A stretch of DNA of 64,000 bases from Deltaproteobacteria bacterium. Its GTDB lineage: Bacteria > Desulfobacterota > Desulfovibrionia > Desulfovibrionales > Desulfovibrionaceae. The stretch is from assembly GCA_031285295.1 (NCBI GenBank), contig JAITWK010000009.1, positions 1 through 64,000 on the forward strand, read 5' to 3'. The translations under genes were made by a program, and so were the position numbers. The first letter of the stretch is position 1. The number at the start of each line of letters is the position of its first letter. The notes beneath the pieces were generated by a model. It saw only the letters and a program-made list of their open reading frames with translations. It was not told the DNA's origin and made no database searches. This document shows, one piece after another, positions 9,513 through 18,605 of this stretch.

Positions 9513-10598
9513 ATGAGTCTGGAGATGTTCACTCAGCATCTGTTCAACGCCCTGGCTCTGGGGGCGTTATACGGACTGATCGCCATAGGTTACACTATGG
9601 TGTATGGTATTTTGCGGTTGATCAACTTTGCCCACGGCGATATTTTCATGTTGGGCGCTTATCTGGTGTTCTTCACCACCATCGCCTTCATGCCGGCCTG
9701 GGTGGCCGCGTTACTTCTGGGCCTGACTCTGCTGGCCTTTTACTCCACCTTTGTGGGCTTCGGCAAAAAACCACCCATGTGGTTCTGGATTCCCATGGCT
9801 TTTTCCATCTGCATGACCGGCTTTTACGCCTTTGTCGCGCCGATGGATTTTACGCCGCCCTGGGTGCTGGCCGCCGCTTTCGCCATTGTGGTAACCAGCG
9901 CCATCGGCATCACCGTGGACCGCGTGGCTTACCGCCCCTTGCGCAATGCGCCGCGCATCTCGGCCCTGATCAGCGCCATCGGCGTATCATTTTTCATTGA
10001 AAGCGCCGCCGTGGTGGTCTTTTCCGGCCTGCCCCGCCCGGTGCGCCAGCCGGATATTCTGGTGCAGCCAATCATTTTCAGCCTGGAAAGCATTACCGGC
10101 AACGCCGAAAGCCTGGTGCGCGTAACCCCGCTGGCCATTATCGTGCCGATTATCTCCGTGGTGCTGATTCTGGGCCTGCTCTGGGTCATTTACCGCACCA
10201 AACCCGGTCTGGCCATGCGGGCCATTTCCAAGGATATTGAAACCACCCGCCTGATGGGGGTTTCGGTTAACAAGGTAATCGCCCTGACTTTCGGCCTGGG
10301 TTCGGCCCTGGCAGCCGCAGCCGGTATCATGTGGTCGCTGCGCTATCCGCAAATTTTTCCCTACATGGGCATGATGCCCGGCCTTAAAGCCTTTATCGCG
10401 GCGGTTTTCGGCGGTATCGGCTCCGTTCAGGGCGCGATGATCGGCGGCCTGATGCTCGGCTTTATGGAAATTTTCATTGTAGCCTTTTTCCCTGAGCTTT
10501 CCGGTTATCGCGATGCCTTCGCCTTCATCCTGCTCATTATCATTCTGCTCTGGAAGCCTACCGGCCTGATGGGCGAGAAGCTGAAGGAGAAAATATGA
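9513..10598 (+). CDS. livH: Branched-chain amino-acid ABC transporter permease LivH
   Basis: Inner-membrane permease, 361 aa. The N-terminal family signature ALGALYGLIAIGYTMVYGILRLINFAHGDIFMLGAY is clear, as is the EAA-type region LMGVSVNKVIALTFGLGSALAAAAGIM. The protein is about 50 residues longer than E. coli LivH (about 308). The excess lies between residues 55 and 115 and adds hydrophobic segments. The ATG is preceded by an AAGGA-type site; the gene overlaps livM by four bases (ATGA). Confidence 0.92.
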   Translation: MSLEMFTQHLFNALALGALYGLIAIGYTMVYGILRLINFAHGDIFMLGAYLVFFTTIAFMPAWVAALLLGLTLLAFYSTFVGFGKKPPMWFWIPMAFSICMTGFYAFVAPMDFTPPWVLAAAFAIVVTSAIGITVDRVAYRPLRNAPRISALISAIGVSFFIESAAVVVFSGLPRPVRQPDILVQPIIFSLESITGNAESLVRVTPLAIIVPIISVVLILGLLWVIYRTKPGLAMRAISKDIETTRLMGVSVNKVIALTFGLGSALAAAAGIMWSLRYPQIFPYMGMMPGLKAFIAAVFGGIGSVQGAMIGGLMLGFMEIFIVAFFPELSGYRDAFAFILLIIILLWKPTGLMGEKLKEKI

Positions 10599-11656
10599 GC
10601 CTCCACAACATGCGCAACTATATCTGCACGGCCCTGCTTACGGTCATTCTGGGTTTGTTCCTCTACTACGCGGAAAACAACCTTAACCCTTATTCCGTGC
10701 GCATTCTCAACCTGCTGGCCATCAACGCCATTTTGGCCATCTCGCTGAACCTTATTTACGGCTTTACCGGCATGTTCTCGCTGGGACACGCCGGGTTCAT
10801 GGCTATTGGCGCTTATGTCTGCACCTTGTTAATCCTGACGCCGGATCAAAAAGTTGCCATGTGGCTGCTTGAGGACATGCCGGACTTTCTGCTCCACCTG
10901 TCCCTGCCCTTTTTCCCGGCTGTAATTCTTGGCGGCCTGGTCGCCATGCTTTTCAGCCTGATTATTGCCGTGCCCTCGCTGCGCCTGGGCGGCGACTATC
11001 TGGGCATTGCCACGCTTGGCTTTGCGGAAATCATCCGCGTGGTCATCACCAACATTCCCTCCATCACCAACGGCTCGCTTGGCATCAAGGGCATACCGGA
11101 ATACGCCAACTTGTGGTGGAACTACGGTTGGCTGCTCTTTACGCTCTATTTTATTTACGCCCTGCTTAAAAGCAACGTAGGCAACATTTTCAAGGCCATA
11201 CGCGACGACGAAATCGCCGCGCGTACCATGGGCGTCAACGCCTTTTTCTACAAAGTGCTGTCTTTCTGCGTTGGCGGCTTCTTTGCCGGGGTGGGCGGTG
11301 CGCTTACAGCCACGCTCATTTCCACCATTGACCCCAAAATGTTCAACTTCATGCTTACTTTCAACATCCTGATGATTGTAGTGGCCGGGGGCCTCGGATC
11401 AATCACCGGATCTATTCTGGGCAGCGTGGTCATCACGATCATGCTCGAATGGCTGCGCATCGTTGAAGATCCTTTCAGCATCGGCGATTTTGAAGTGGCT
11501 GGCATACCGGGTATGCGCATGGTTATTTTCTCGCTCATGCTGCTTTTGATCATCATTTTCCGCCGCAGCGGACTTTTAGGCATGCGGGAATTTTCCTGGG
11601 ACGCGGTCTTTAATTTCTTCAACCGGCGCAAACAGGAAGAGTGGAGGAGATCATGA
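10595..11656 (+). CDS. livM: Branched-chain amino-acid ABC transporter permease LivM
   Basis: Partner permease of LivH, 353 aa, with about nine hydrophobic segments. Family features: ISLNLIYGFTGMFSLGHAGFMAIGAYV, SLRLGGDYLGIATLGFAEIIRVV, and the coupling loop IRDDEIAARTMGVNAFFYKVLSFCVGGFFAGVGGAL. Four-base overlaps with livH upstream and livG downstream (ATGA both times) indicate translational coupling. It differs from E. coli LivM mainly in a shorter N terminus. Confidence 0.93.
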   Translation: MSLHNMRNYICTALLTVILGLFLYYAENNLNPYSVRILNLLAINAILAISLNLIYGFTGMFSLGHAGFMAIGAYVCTLLILTPDQKVAMWLLEDMPDFLLHLSLPFFPAVILGGLVAMLFSLIIAVPSLRLGGDYLGIATLGFAEIIRVVITNIPSITNGSLGIKGIPEYANLWWNYGWLLFTLYFIYALLKSNVGNIFKAIRDDEIAARTMGVNAFFYKVLSFCVGGFFAGVGGALTATLISTIDPKMFNFMLTFNILMIVVAGGLGSITGSILGSVVITIMLEWLRIVEDPFSIGDFEVAGIPGMRMVIFSLMLLLIIIFRRSGLLGMREFSWDAVFNFFNRRKQEEWRRS

Positions 11657-12423
11657 GCACGCTTGAACTGAAAGAAGCCACCATGCAGTTCGGCGGCATC
11701 AAGGCCGTGAGCGATTTTTCCATGCGCGTGCCCGAAGGCTGCATCGCCGGACTGATCGGGCCGAACGGCGCAGGCAAAACCACGGTGTTCAACATGATCA
11801 CCGGCTTTTACACCCCTACGCGCGGACGCATCCTCTTCAACGGGCTGCCGATAACCGGAATGCCGCCGCACGAAATCTGCAAAACCGGCATTGCCCGCAC
11901 CTTTCAAAACATTCGCCTGTTCGAAGGTTCCAGCGCTTTGCAAAACGTAATGGTGGGCTTCCATGTACGCCAAAAAAACTCCTGGTGGATGCCGCCCTTT
12001 TATCTGCATCTGAAAGAAGAAAAACAAATTCGCAATCAGGCCATGGATTTGCTGGTGCGCTTCGGCCTGGACCGGGTGGCCCACATGCCGGCAGGTTCGC
12101 TCCCTTACGGGGCGCAGCGCAGGCTGGAAATTGCCCGCGCTCTGGCCACCAGGCCGAGCTTTCTGCTGCTGGACGAGCCCGCCGCCGGTATGAACCCGCA
12201 GGAAAGTACCGAGCTGATGAGCCTGATCACCAACGTGCGCAACGATTTTAACCTGACCATTCTGCTGATCGAGCACGACATGAAAGTGGTAATGGGCGTG
12301 TGCTCGCATATATGGGTGCTGGAATACGGCATCTGCATAGCCGAGGGCGACCCGGATCATATCCGTAACAACCCCAAGGTTATCGAAGCCTACCTCGGTG
12401 AGGAGTATCTCAAATATGCTTAA
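11653..12423 (+). CDS. livG: Branched-chain amino-acid ABC transporter ATPase LivG
   Basis: ATP-binding subunit, 256 aa. Walker A GPNGAGKTT near 38, a Q-loop region RTFQNIRLF, a variant signature loop LPYGAQRRLEIARAL, Walker B FLLLDEPAAGMNP and the switch His in LLIEHDMKVVM. The ATG at 11653 overlaps the livM stop and has GGAGGA immediately upstream; a GTG 12 bases earlier keeps the frame but has no ribosome site. LivG pairs with LivF on the LivHM membrane dimer. Confidence 0.94.
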   Translation: MSTLELKEATMQFGGIKAVSDFSMRVPEGCIAGLIGPNGAGKTTVFNMITGFYTPTRGRILFNGLPITGMPPHEICKTGIARTFQNIRLFEGSSALQNVMVGFHVRQKNSWWMPPFYLHLKEEKQIRNQAMDLLVRFGLDRVAHMPAGSLPYGAQRRLEIARALATRPSFLLLDEPAAGMNPQESTELMSLITNVRNDFNLTILLIEHDMKVVMGVCSHIWVLEYGICIAEGDPDHIRNNPKVIEAYLGEEYLKYA

Positions 12424-13114
12424 AATCGAGAACCTGCACGTCTATTACGGCGGCATTCACGCGGTCAAGGGCGTTTCGCTCAGTATTCCCAAAGGCCATA
12501 TCGTAACGCTGATCGGAGCCAACGGCGCGGGCAAAAGCAGCACTGTGCGTACTGTTGCCGGCCTGGAACGGGGCAAGGGCAGCATCCTTTACAAAGACAA
12601 GAACATTCTGGGCCGCCCGACCGAAGAAATCGTCCGAAACGGCATCGCCTTAAGCCCTGAAGGACGGCGCATCCTGCCCCACCTGAGCGTGGAGGAAAAC
12701 CTGCGGCTCGGCGCTTACATCCGTAACGACAAAGCCGGTATAGCCGAAGATCTGGAATGGGTTTTCAGCCTCTTTCCCCGTCTGAAGGAGCGGGCCTGGC
12801 AGGCTGGCGGCACACTTTCCGGCGGCGAACAACAAATGCTGGCCGTGGGCCGGGCCATGATGTCCAGGCCGGAACTGCTGATGCTGGATGAGCCTTCGCT
12901 GGGCCTGGCCCCGCTGCTGGTCAAGGAAATCTTCTCGATCATCACCAAAATCCGCAGCCTGGGCACTACGATCCTGCTCATCGAACAAAACGCCTTTGCC
13001 GCTCTTTCCATTGCCAACTACGCCTATATTCTGGAAACCGGCAGCGTGGTGCTGGAAGGTTCCGGCCAGGAACTTCTGCACAACCCGCAGGTCAAGGCCG
13101 CGTATTTGGGCTAG
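12416..13114 (+). CDS. livF: Branched-chain amino-acid ABC transporter ATPase LivF
   Basis: Second ATPase, 232 aa. Walker A GANGAGKSS near 37-45, family motif ALSPEGRRILPHLSVEENLRLGAY, signature GGTLSGGEQQMLAVGRAMM, Walker B LLMLDEPSLGLAP, H-loop region LLIEQNAFAAL (Gln in place of the usual His, as is common in LivF). The start at 12416 has GAGGAG upstream and overlaps livG by 8 bases. Last gene of the operon; a terminator follows at 13169. Confidence 0.94.
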   Translation: MLKIENLHVYYGGIHAVKGVSLSIPKGHIVTLIGANGAGKSSTVRTVAGLERGKGSILYKDKNILGRPTEEIVRNGIALSPEGRRILPHLSVEENLRLGAYIRNDKAGIAEDLEWVFSLFPRLKERAWQAGGTLSGGEQQMLAVGRAMMSRPELLMLDEPSLGLAPLLVKEIFSIITKIRSLGTTILLIEQNAFAALSIANYAYILETGSVVLEGSGQELLHNPQVKAAYLG

Positions 13115-13168
13115 AAACAGCCCGCCAGACATTTGCAAAAATATCCATAGTCGGTGTGCAGTATATAT

Positions 13169-13196
13169 AAAGTCCCGGTCGAGAGGCCGGGACTTT
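13169..13196 (+). terminator. Terminator of the liv operon
   Basis: Perfect 10-bp stem AAAGTCCCGG / CCGGGACTTT with an 8-nt loop. The stem ends in TTT but lacks a long T-run. It insulates livF from the mqsRA promoter 40 bp downstream. Confidence 0.75.
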
Positions 13197-13233
13197 CAAC
13201 TATGATCAACCGGCTAGTTTTTAGGCCTGCCAC

Positions 13234-13261
13234 TTGACAAAAAAACCTTATAGGTTATTTT
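13234..13261 (+). promoter_or_regulatory. mqsRA promoter with MqsA operator
   Basis: -35 TTGACA (13234-13239), 16-bp spacer, -10 TATTTT (13256-13261). The spacer holds the palindrome AACCT-TAT-AGGTT (13244-13256), which matches the AACCT(N)AGGTT operator recognised by E. coli MqsA. Binding there would block RNA polymerase directly, giving autoregulation. Confidence 0.82.
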
Positions 13262-13282
13262 TGAGTTAAGGATAAACCAAAT

Positions 13283-13579
13283 ATGGAAAAATCCAAACCG
13301 CATCATGACTTGTCGCAAATCAAAAAACTAGCCCGCCAAGGTTCTATTGCGGTTGTTGGTACGGCTATGCGTGATGCCCTGAATTTGGGTTTTGAGCTTT
13401 CGGATATTATCGATGTAATAATGTCCCTGTCCCGCACGGACTTCTACAAGAGCATGACGGCGTACAGCAACAGCAAAAACTGGCATGATGTTTACCGGCC
13501 AATGACAGATGCCGGGCAATTATACATCAAGCTCATCTTGCAAGATGATGCGCTTGTCGTTTCCTTCAAGGAGAAATAG
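13283..13579 (+). CDS. mqsR: MqsR-family mRNA interferase toxin
   Basis: Ribosome-independent endoribonuclease of the RelE fold, 98 aa, the same length as E. coli MqsR. Shared segments include LSQIKKLA, DFYKSMTAYS, WHDVYRP, GQLYIKL and the terminus VSFKEK. Of the four residues implicated in E. coli MqsR activity (Lys56, Gln68, Tyr81, Lys96, from memory), Lys56, Tyr81 and Lys96 are present at identical positions; position 68 is His. The known enzyme cuts at GCU. The toxin precedes its antitoxin, as in E. coli, with a two-base gap. It is more AT-rich than its neighbours, which fits horizontal acquisition. Confidence 0.93.
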   Translation: MEKSKPHHDLSQIKKLARQGSIAVVGTAMRDALNLGFELSDIIDVIMSLSRTDFYKSMTAYSNSKNWHDVYRPMTDAGQLYIKLILQDDALVVSFKEK

Positions 13580-13581
13580 TC

Positions 13582-14022
13582 ATGAAATGCCCGATTTGCG
13601 GACATAATGAGTTAAACATGGCGACCGCAGATTATCCTTATACTTATAAGGATAAGACCATCACCATCAAAAATGTCGCTGGGCAGCATTGTTCCGCCTG
13701 CGGCGAAACCATTTTGTCCGGTGAGGACCTGCAAAGAGTCAGTGATGAATCCATGGCTTTGAATAAACGCGTAAATGCCGAGATCATTGACCCGCATTTC
13801 ATAATTGGAGTACGGAAAAAATTGAAACTGACCCAAAAAGAGGCCAGTCAGATATTCGGAGGTGGGCCAAATGCCTTTTCTCGTTATGAGACAGGAAAAA
13901 CATTGCCACCGCAGTCGTTGATTCAACTTTTGCGGCTTCTTGATAGCCACCCTAATTTATTTAGCGAAGTCAAAAATTTTCCAGCGGATAAAATTTGCAG
14001 CAGTAATTTGGCATATGCCTGA
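13582..14022 (+). CDS. mqsA: MqsA-family antitoxin (zinc / HTH repressor)
   Basis: Antitoxin and autorepressor, 146 aa. The N-terminal zinc domain has Cys3, Cys6, Cys37 and Cys40 at the same positions as E. coli MqsA. The C-terminal HTH-XRE domain has LTQKEASQIFGGGPNAFSRYE, with Asn97 and Arg101 at the positions known to contact the operator in E. coli. The protein is about 15 residues longer than the E. coli form at the C terminus. It presumably binds MqsR and the palindrome at 13244-13256. A bidirectional terminator follows. Confidence 0.93.
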   Translation: MKCPICGHNELNMATADYPYTYKDKTITIKNVAGQHCSACGETILSGEDLQRVSDESMALNKRVNAEIIDPHFIIGVRKKLKLTQKEASQIFGGGPNAFSRYETGKTLPPQSLIQLLRLLDSHPNLFSEVKNFPADKICSSNLAYA

Positions 14023-14040
14023 TTCAAAACTTTCATTGCC

Positions 14041-14079
14041 CCAGCAGAAAGGCCGCCATTAAGGCGGCCTTTCTGCTGG
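14041..14079. terminator. Bidirectional terminator between mqsA and cheA
   Basis: Perfect 17-bp stem CCAGCAGAAAGGCCGCC / GGCGGCCTTTCTGCTGG with a 5-nt loop between two convergent genes. It is the strongest hairpin in this region and seals both transcripts. Confidence 0.85.
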
Positions 14080-14133
14080 GATATACCAAATTATACTACA
14101 AAAACTTTTAAAGAGCGTCTGTTAAATGTTACC

Positions 14134-17034
14134 TTAAAGCGCCTTTGAAGTCGCCATCAAATAAAGCTCATGCGGGTCCAGAATCAGGATTACGCTGCCG
14201 TCGCCCATAATCGTGGCTCCGGAAATGCCCTTGAGATCGCCCAGGTAAGCGCCCAGCGGCTTGATAACCACTTCCTGACGTTCCAGCATGCGATCTACCA
14301 CTAAACCAAGGCGGCGGTCGTTGTCATGGATGACCACCACGGAGAGAATCTCCTGCTCTTCCATGCAGCTGTTCAGACCGAGTTGCTCGGCCAGGTTGAT
14401 GATGCCCAGCACTTCGCCGCGCATCATTACAGCCTTGCGGCCCTTGACGTCAGTCAGGCGGCTGGCTTCGATCTTGGTGGTTTCGGCCACCGCGTCCAGC
14501 GGGATGGCATAAGTGGCACCGTCAATGCTGACCATGAGCGCATCAATAATAGCCAGGGTCAGCGGCAAGGAAAGCGTAAAACGCGTACCCTTGCCAAGTT
14601 CGGTGGTGGTGTTGATGCTGCCCTTGAGACTCTTGATGTTGGTTCGCACCACGTCCATGCCCACGCCGCGACCGGAAATATCCGTAACCTTATCTGCCGC
14701 CGAGAAACCGGGAGCAAAAATAAGCTCAACGGCTTCGCGGTCATCCATGGCCTTGACTTCCTCAAGGGTAGCCACGCCTTTTTTGACCGCCACCTGGCGC
14801 ATTTTTTCCGGATCAATGCCCTTGCCGTCATCTTCAATTTCAATGGCGACCGAGTTGCCCTTATGATAAGCGCGCAACCAGACCTTGCCTTTGGGATCCT
14901 TGCCGGAGACGCGACGTGCGGCCTCGTCCTCAATACCGTGGTCAACCGAGTTACGGATAAGGTGCACCAGCGGGTCGCCGATAACCTCAACCACGCTCTT
15001 GTCCAATTCGGTTTCCTCACCTTCGAGAATGAGTTCAACCGCTTTGTTGCTCTTGTGCGAAAGGTCGCGCACCAGGCGCGGGAAGCGCGAGAATACCGAG
15101 GATACCGGCACCATGCGCACTTTCATGATGGTGTCCTGCAAATCGTCGGAAATTCTGGCCAGCGAATAGGTTGTTTCCGTAAGATCCGCCGCGATCTGGC
15201 CCACATCCACGTTGCTGTTGCCCTCCAGACGGCGGGTCAGCATACTGTAACGGTTGCGGTTGATGATTAGCTCGCCGATCAGGTTCATCAGGTGGTCAAG
15301 CTTCTCGTGGTCCACGCGAATGGTGGAAGAAGCCTTGCTGGTGCTCTCGTCCTTGGCGGCGGCGGCTTTGGCTGCCGGAGCTTTTGCGGCGGCAGGCGCT
15401 GCGGGCGCAGCCGTTGCCGGGGTTTTCGCTCCAGCCGGAGCAGTGGCCGAAGCCGGAGCGTCCGCTTTTGGCGCGGCAGCAGTTGCGGCTGAAGCCGGTT
15501 CCGGGCTTTTGGCAGTAGCTTCGGCCTTGGGCGCGGCTGCGGGAGCGGGGCTGGCCTCGGCCTTGGGGGCCGCCGATGGGGCAGGTGAAGCAGCAGGAGC
15601 AGGCGGCTGGGACATTTTTTCTATGGCCAGCTTGACCATGTCAGATAAAATTTCACTTTCCTGAGAAATCAAATCAACCATCAGGCTGAAATCCAGGCCG
15701 GTTTTCCGGGCCTGATTGACTATGCCGGCGGTACGCTCGGCGTAAACCTTGATCTCGTCCAGGCCCATGTAGCTGGAGCTGTTCTGGATGGTGACCAGAC
15801 TGCGATAGAGCGCGTCAACCAACGGGGTATCGGATCCATCGACTTTCAGGCCGTCCAAGGCTGCCTTGATCACCTCAAACTGCTGCCCGACGGTTTCCTT
15901 GTAAGTAGCCAAATCCGAAGGATCAACTTCTGGAGCGGCTTCGGCCTGAGGCTGAGCAGCCCCGCCTGGCGCTTGTGCAACTCCACCCTGCCCCGAAGCA
16001 GCTTCGCCCGCTGCGGGAGCGGCGGCTTCGCCGGATGCCATAACCAGACTGTCCGGCATTTCTATGGCCCCGCCGTTTGTGGCCTGCTCAAGTTTTTCCA
16101 CCAATTCGCTGATGTCGAAGGGAGAAACCTGCCCGCTGTTGCTATCGATATGCGTCAGCATATTTTCCAGCACGTCAGTGACCAGCAGCAGCAGATCCAC
16201 CAGCGGCGAGCTGACTTTCATCTCACCTTTGCGCACCAAGTTGAGCAGGGTTTCCGCCGCGTGGGTCAACCCGTTCATCTGCTGATAGCCAAGAATGCCG
16301 CTGTTGCCCTTAAGGTTGTGGAAATAACGGAAAATGTCGTTAACCGTCTCATCCACGCTTTCCGGGCTGGATTCAAATTCCAGCAGCCCACTGCTGATAT
16401 TGGAAATATTGTCCTTCGCCTCTTCGATGAAATCGGTGAGGTGCTCGGCACCAAAGGCGGTAAGGGCGTAGGGAGTAACGCTGGGCAGGCTTTCCAGCCA
16501 TTCCGCGCTGCTCTGATATTTTTTTGCCGCAGGCGCGGCAGGAGCGGCAGCCGGAACCGGAGCAGCGGAAGCAGCGGGCTGGGCCGGGGCCGCTTCCGGA
16601 GCCGGGGCAGCCGCAGCGGGAGCAGACTCGCCCGGCATATTGCCCGCCATAATGCCATCCAGGGCATCAATGATGTGCTGGGTATCCACATCGCCCTCGC
16701 CGCCGGAGCTTTCCAGATTGTCAATCATCTGGCGCAAAGCATCGGTAGCGGAAAGAATCACGTCCATGATCCCCGAGTTGACCGACATGGTGCCTTTGCG
16801 CAGTTCGTCCATGACGTTTTCCGCGCGGTGGGCAAGCACATTGATACGGTTCAGGCCGAGAAAGCCGGAAGCGCCCTTGAGTGAGTGCATGGGGCGAAAA
16901 ATTTCGTTGAGCAACGCAAGGTTGTCCGGCGCTTTTTCCAGCTCCAGCAGGTTCGGCTCAATGGTTTCCAGATGCTCGCGCGACTCGATGATAAAATCGG
17001 CGAATAATTCCGGATCGTTGAAATCCTGGCTCAT
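14134..17034 (-). CDS. cheA: Chemotaxis histidine kinase CheA with multiple Hpt domains
   Basis: Histidine kinase of a chemosensory array, 966 aa, much longer than E. coli CheA (654). Order: Hpt1 with His50 in PMHSLKGASGFLG; an Ala/Pro linker; Hpt2 around 235-300 with FHNLKGNSGILGY; a third Hpt-like bundle around 375-460 in which the His motif is replaced by TIQNSSSYMGL; a long Ala/Pro/Lys linker (about 485-575); dimerisation domain; HATPase with HLIRNSVDHGIE and GRGVGMDVV; C-terminal CheW-like domain. It is the last gene of the minus-strand che operon, 6 bp after cheY. The order resembles the cheA3 cluster of D. vulgaris, from memory. Confidence 0.93.
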   Translation of the reverse strand: MSQDFNDPELFADFIIESREHLETIEPNLLELEKAPDNLALLNEIFRPMHSLKGASGFLGLNRINVLAHRAENVMDELRKGTMSVNSGIMDVILSATDALRQMIDNLESSGGEGDVDTQHIIDALDGIMAGNMPGESAPAAAAPAPEAAPAQPAASAAPVPAAAPAAPAAKKYQSSAEWLESLPSVTPYALTAFGAEHLTDFIEEAKDNISNISSGLLEFESSPESVDETVNDIFRYFHNLKGNSGILGYQQMNGLTHAAETLLNLVRKGEMKVSSPLVDLLLLVTDVLENMLTHIDSNSGQVSPFDISELVEKLEQATNGGAIEMPDSLVMASGEAAAPAAGEAASGQGGVAQAPGGAAQPQAEAAPEVDPSDLATYKETVGQQFEVIKAALDGLKVDGSDTPLVDALYRSLVTIQNSSSYMGLDEIKVYAERTAGIVNQARKTGLDFSLMVDLISQESEILSDMVKLAIEKMSQPPAPAASPAPSAAPKAEASPAPAAAPKAEATAKSPEPASAATAAAPKADAPASATAPAGAKTPATAAPAAPAAAKAPAAKAAAAKDESTSKASSTIRVDHEKLDHLMNLIGELIINRNRYSMLTRRLEGNSNVDVGQIAADLTETTYSLARISDDLQDTIMKVRMVPVSSVFSRFPRLVRDLSHKSNKAVELILEGEETELDKSVVEVIGDPLVHLIRNSVDHGIEDEAARRVSGKDPKGKVWLRAYHKGNSVAIEIEDDGKGIDPEKMRQVAVKKGVATLEEVKAMDDREAVELIFAPGFSAADKVTDISGRGVGMDVVRTNIKSLKGSINTTTELGKGTRFTLSLPLTLAIIDALMVSIDGATYAIPLDAVAETTKIEASRLTDVKGRKAVMMRGEVLGIINLAEQLGLNSCMEEQEILSVVVIHDNDRRLGLVVDRMLERQEVVIKPLGAYLGDLKGISGATIMGDGSVILILDPHELYLMATSKAL

Positions 17035-17040
17035 AGGTCC

Positions 17041-17415
17041 CTACTTTTTACCAAACAGCATTTTTATATTCTGTACCATTTTTTCCGGCTGGGCGGGCTT
17101 TACCATGTAAAGGTTGGCTCCCAGCTTCATACCCAGATCAATATCCTGCGGCCTTCCTTCAGTGGAAAGCACCATGATCGGCAAATCCTTGTAAGCGTCC
17201 TGCTCACGTACCTGCTTGATGAAGGTAAAGCCATCCATACGCGGCATGTTGACGTCTGAAATGATCAGATCAATCTTATCGGCCGAAAATAATTTTTCTA
17301 AACCGTCAATGCCGTCTTCCGCCATGGTAACTTTATATCCTTCACGCTTCATAATGAAAGCCACAAGGTTACGCACGGTCTTGGAGTCATCAACTATAAG
17401 AATGTGTTCGCTCAT
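17041..17415 (-). CDS. cheY: CheY-like single-domain response regulator
   Basis: Receiver-only protein of 124 aa. The acidic pair Asp9-Asp10, acceptor Asp54 in IISDVNMPRMDG, a Thr/Ser switch (LST near 86) and Lys106 in VKPAQPEK are all present. The sequence is of the PilG/CheY type. It stands between cheW-like and cheA genes, so CheA is the obvious phosphodonor. Output could be a flagellar motor or another target; no flagellar gene lies in the window. Confidence 0.92.
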   Translation of the reverse strand: MSEHILIVDDSKTVRNLVAFIMKREGYKVTMAEDGIDGLEKLFSADKIDLIISDVNMPRMDGFTFIKQVREQDAYKDLPIMVLSTEGRPQDIDLGMKLGANLYMVKPAQPEKMVQNIKMLFGKK

Positions 17416-17450
17416 AACCCACCCGGATTTGTCTTTCTGACTGTATAAAA

Positions 17451-18605
17451 TTAAGCCTGCTCATCTTGCAGGAGATTGTTGACTATTTTATCCACCGCCA
17501 CAATGCCCACCAAATGTTCATTAAGCTTGAGCAGGCCGGAAACATAATCGACATTGATGCCAAGATGCGCTTCGATGCCCCAGTCAATGTCCTTCTGCGG
17601 CACGCGGTACATGGTATGCACGCGCTCTATGAGCAAGCCTACCTGAAAACCCTGGAAACGGCATATGATGATAAAGCGATCCTCGTTCTGCCTTGGCTTG
17701 TTCACTTCAAGTATTTCGCGCAGATGTACCAGCGGGGTCACCTTGCCGCGCAAATTGATGGCTCCGGCCACATAAGGCGGTGCCAGCGGCAGTTTGGTGG
17801 GCGCGGTATAATGAATTACTTCCTGCACGATTACCGTGGGCACGGTAAATTCCTGCCCGCTAAGGTAAAAGCCCACCATCTGCAATTCCGGCTCGTTGCG
17901 CAAAAAATGCCCCAAGGCGGCCTGGACATCCATTCCTTCATATATGTCCGCGATGGTTGGGCGCTTCGCGTCTTCTGTCTGATCCTGCGCTGGTGCGGCA
18001 GTTTTCGCTGCCGGGGCTTCAACCTCGACCTGCGCGGGCGCAGCCGCTTCGGCTACCGGTGCGGCAGGTGCCGCCGGAGCCTTGGCTGGCGCGCTGATTT
18101 CCGCAACTGGCGCGACAGGTTGAACCGCAGGTTCAGGCTGGGCCGGGGCAGCATCAACAACCGGCTGAACCACTGGAACAGACTGAACCGACGCGGCAGG
18201 TTCTTCCACATCTTCCAGCACAGGCGCAAGCACGGTCTCGACTTTGCCGGAGGCTGCCAGGGCAGTTTCTTCCGGGCCAAGCACATCAGCCAGTTTTTTC
18301 GGGCCGGGCGGCAGTTCCGCTTCGTCCGCAGACTGCGCCACCGCTTCGGGCCTGGCCAGATCCAGACTGTTCTGCAACGAATCAATGGGGATCTGCTTAG
18401 CCTGTTCAGCTTGCGCGGTATCCGTCACGCTTTCAATCTGGTCGGCCTTTTTGCCAAGTCCGATACGGCGCAGGGTATCCGGCGCGTCCAGGCCCATATA
18501 TTTACGGATAAACGTAAGTTCGGCCGCGCTGAAATCACCCCCGCCGGCATTGCCCGGCACGGAGAAGCTCTGCTCCTGGAAATATTCTTCTGGTGTCTTG
18601 CTCAT
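17451..18605 (-). CDS. cheW: CheW-domain scaffold protein with long Ala/Pro-rich N-terminal region
   Basis: A 384-aa adaptor whose C-terminal 150 residues (from about 235) form a CheW domain: MVGFYLSGQEFTVPTVIVQEVI, LPLAPPYVAGAINLRGKVTPLVHLRE and RFIIICRFQGFQVGLLIERV. The N-terminal 60 residues are ordered-looking, then about 130 residues are rich in Ala, Pro, Val and Glu and are probably a flexible tether. CheW normally links CheA to receptors and is about 160 aa, so this is an extended variant. Its ATG overlaps the parA-like stop by four bases. Confidence 0.88.
   Translation of the reverse strand: MSKTPEEYFQEQSFSVPGNAGGGDFSAAELTFIRKYMGLDAPDTLRRIGLGKKADQIESVTDTAQAEQAKQIPIDSLQNSLDLARPEAVAQSADEAELPPGPKKLADVLGPEETALAASGKVETVLAPVLEDVEEPAASVQSVPVVQPVVDAAPAQPEPAVQPVAPVAEISAPAKAPAAPAAPVAEAAAPAQVEVEAPAAKTAAPAQDQTEDAKRPTIADIYEGMDVQAALGHFLRNEPELQMVGFYLSGQEFTVPTVIVQEVIHYTAPTKLPLAPPYVAGAINLRGKVTPLVHLREILEVNKPRQNEDRFIIICRFQGFQVGLLIERVHTMYRVPQKDIDWGIEAHLGINVDYVSGLLKLNEHLVGIVAVDKIVNNLLQDEQA

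Noticed and set aside
11248..12360. 370-codon open frame opposite livM/livG
   Set aside because: Spans two genes of the liv operon in antisense and has no protein-like motif.
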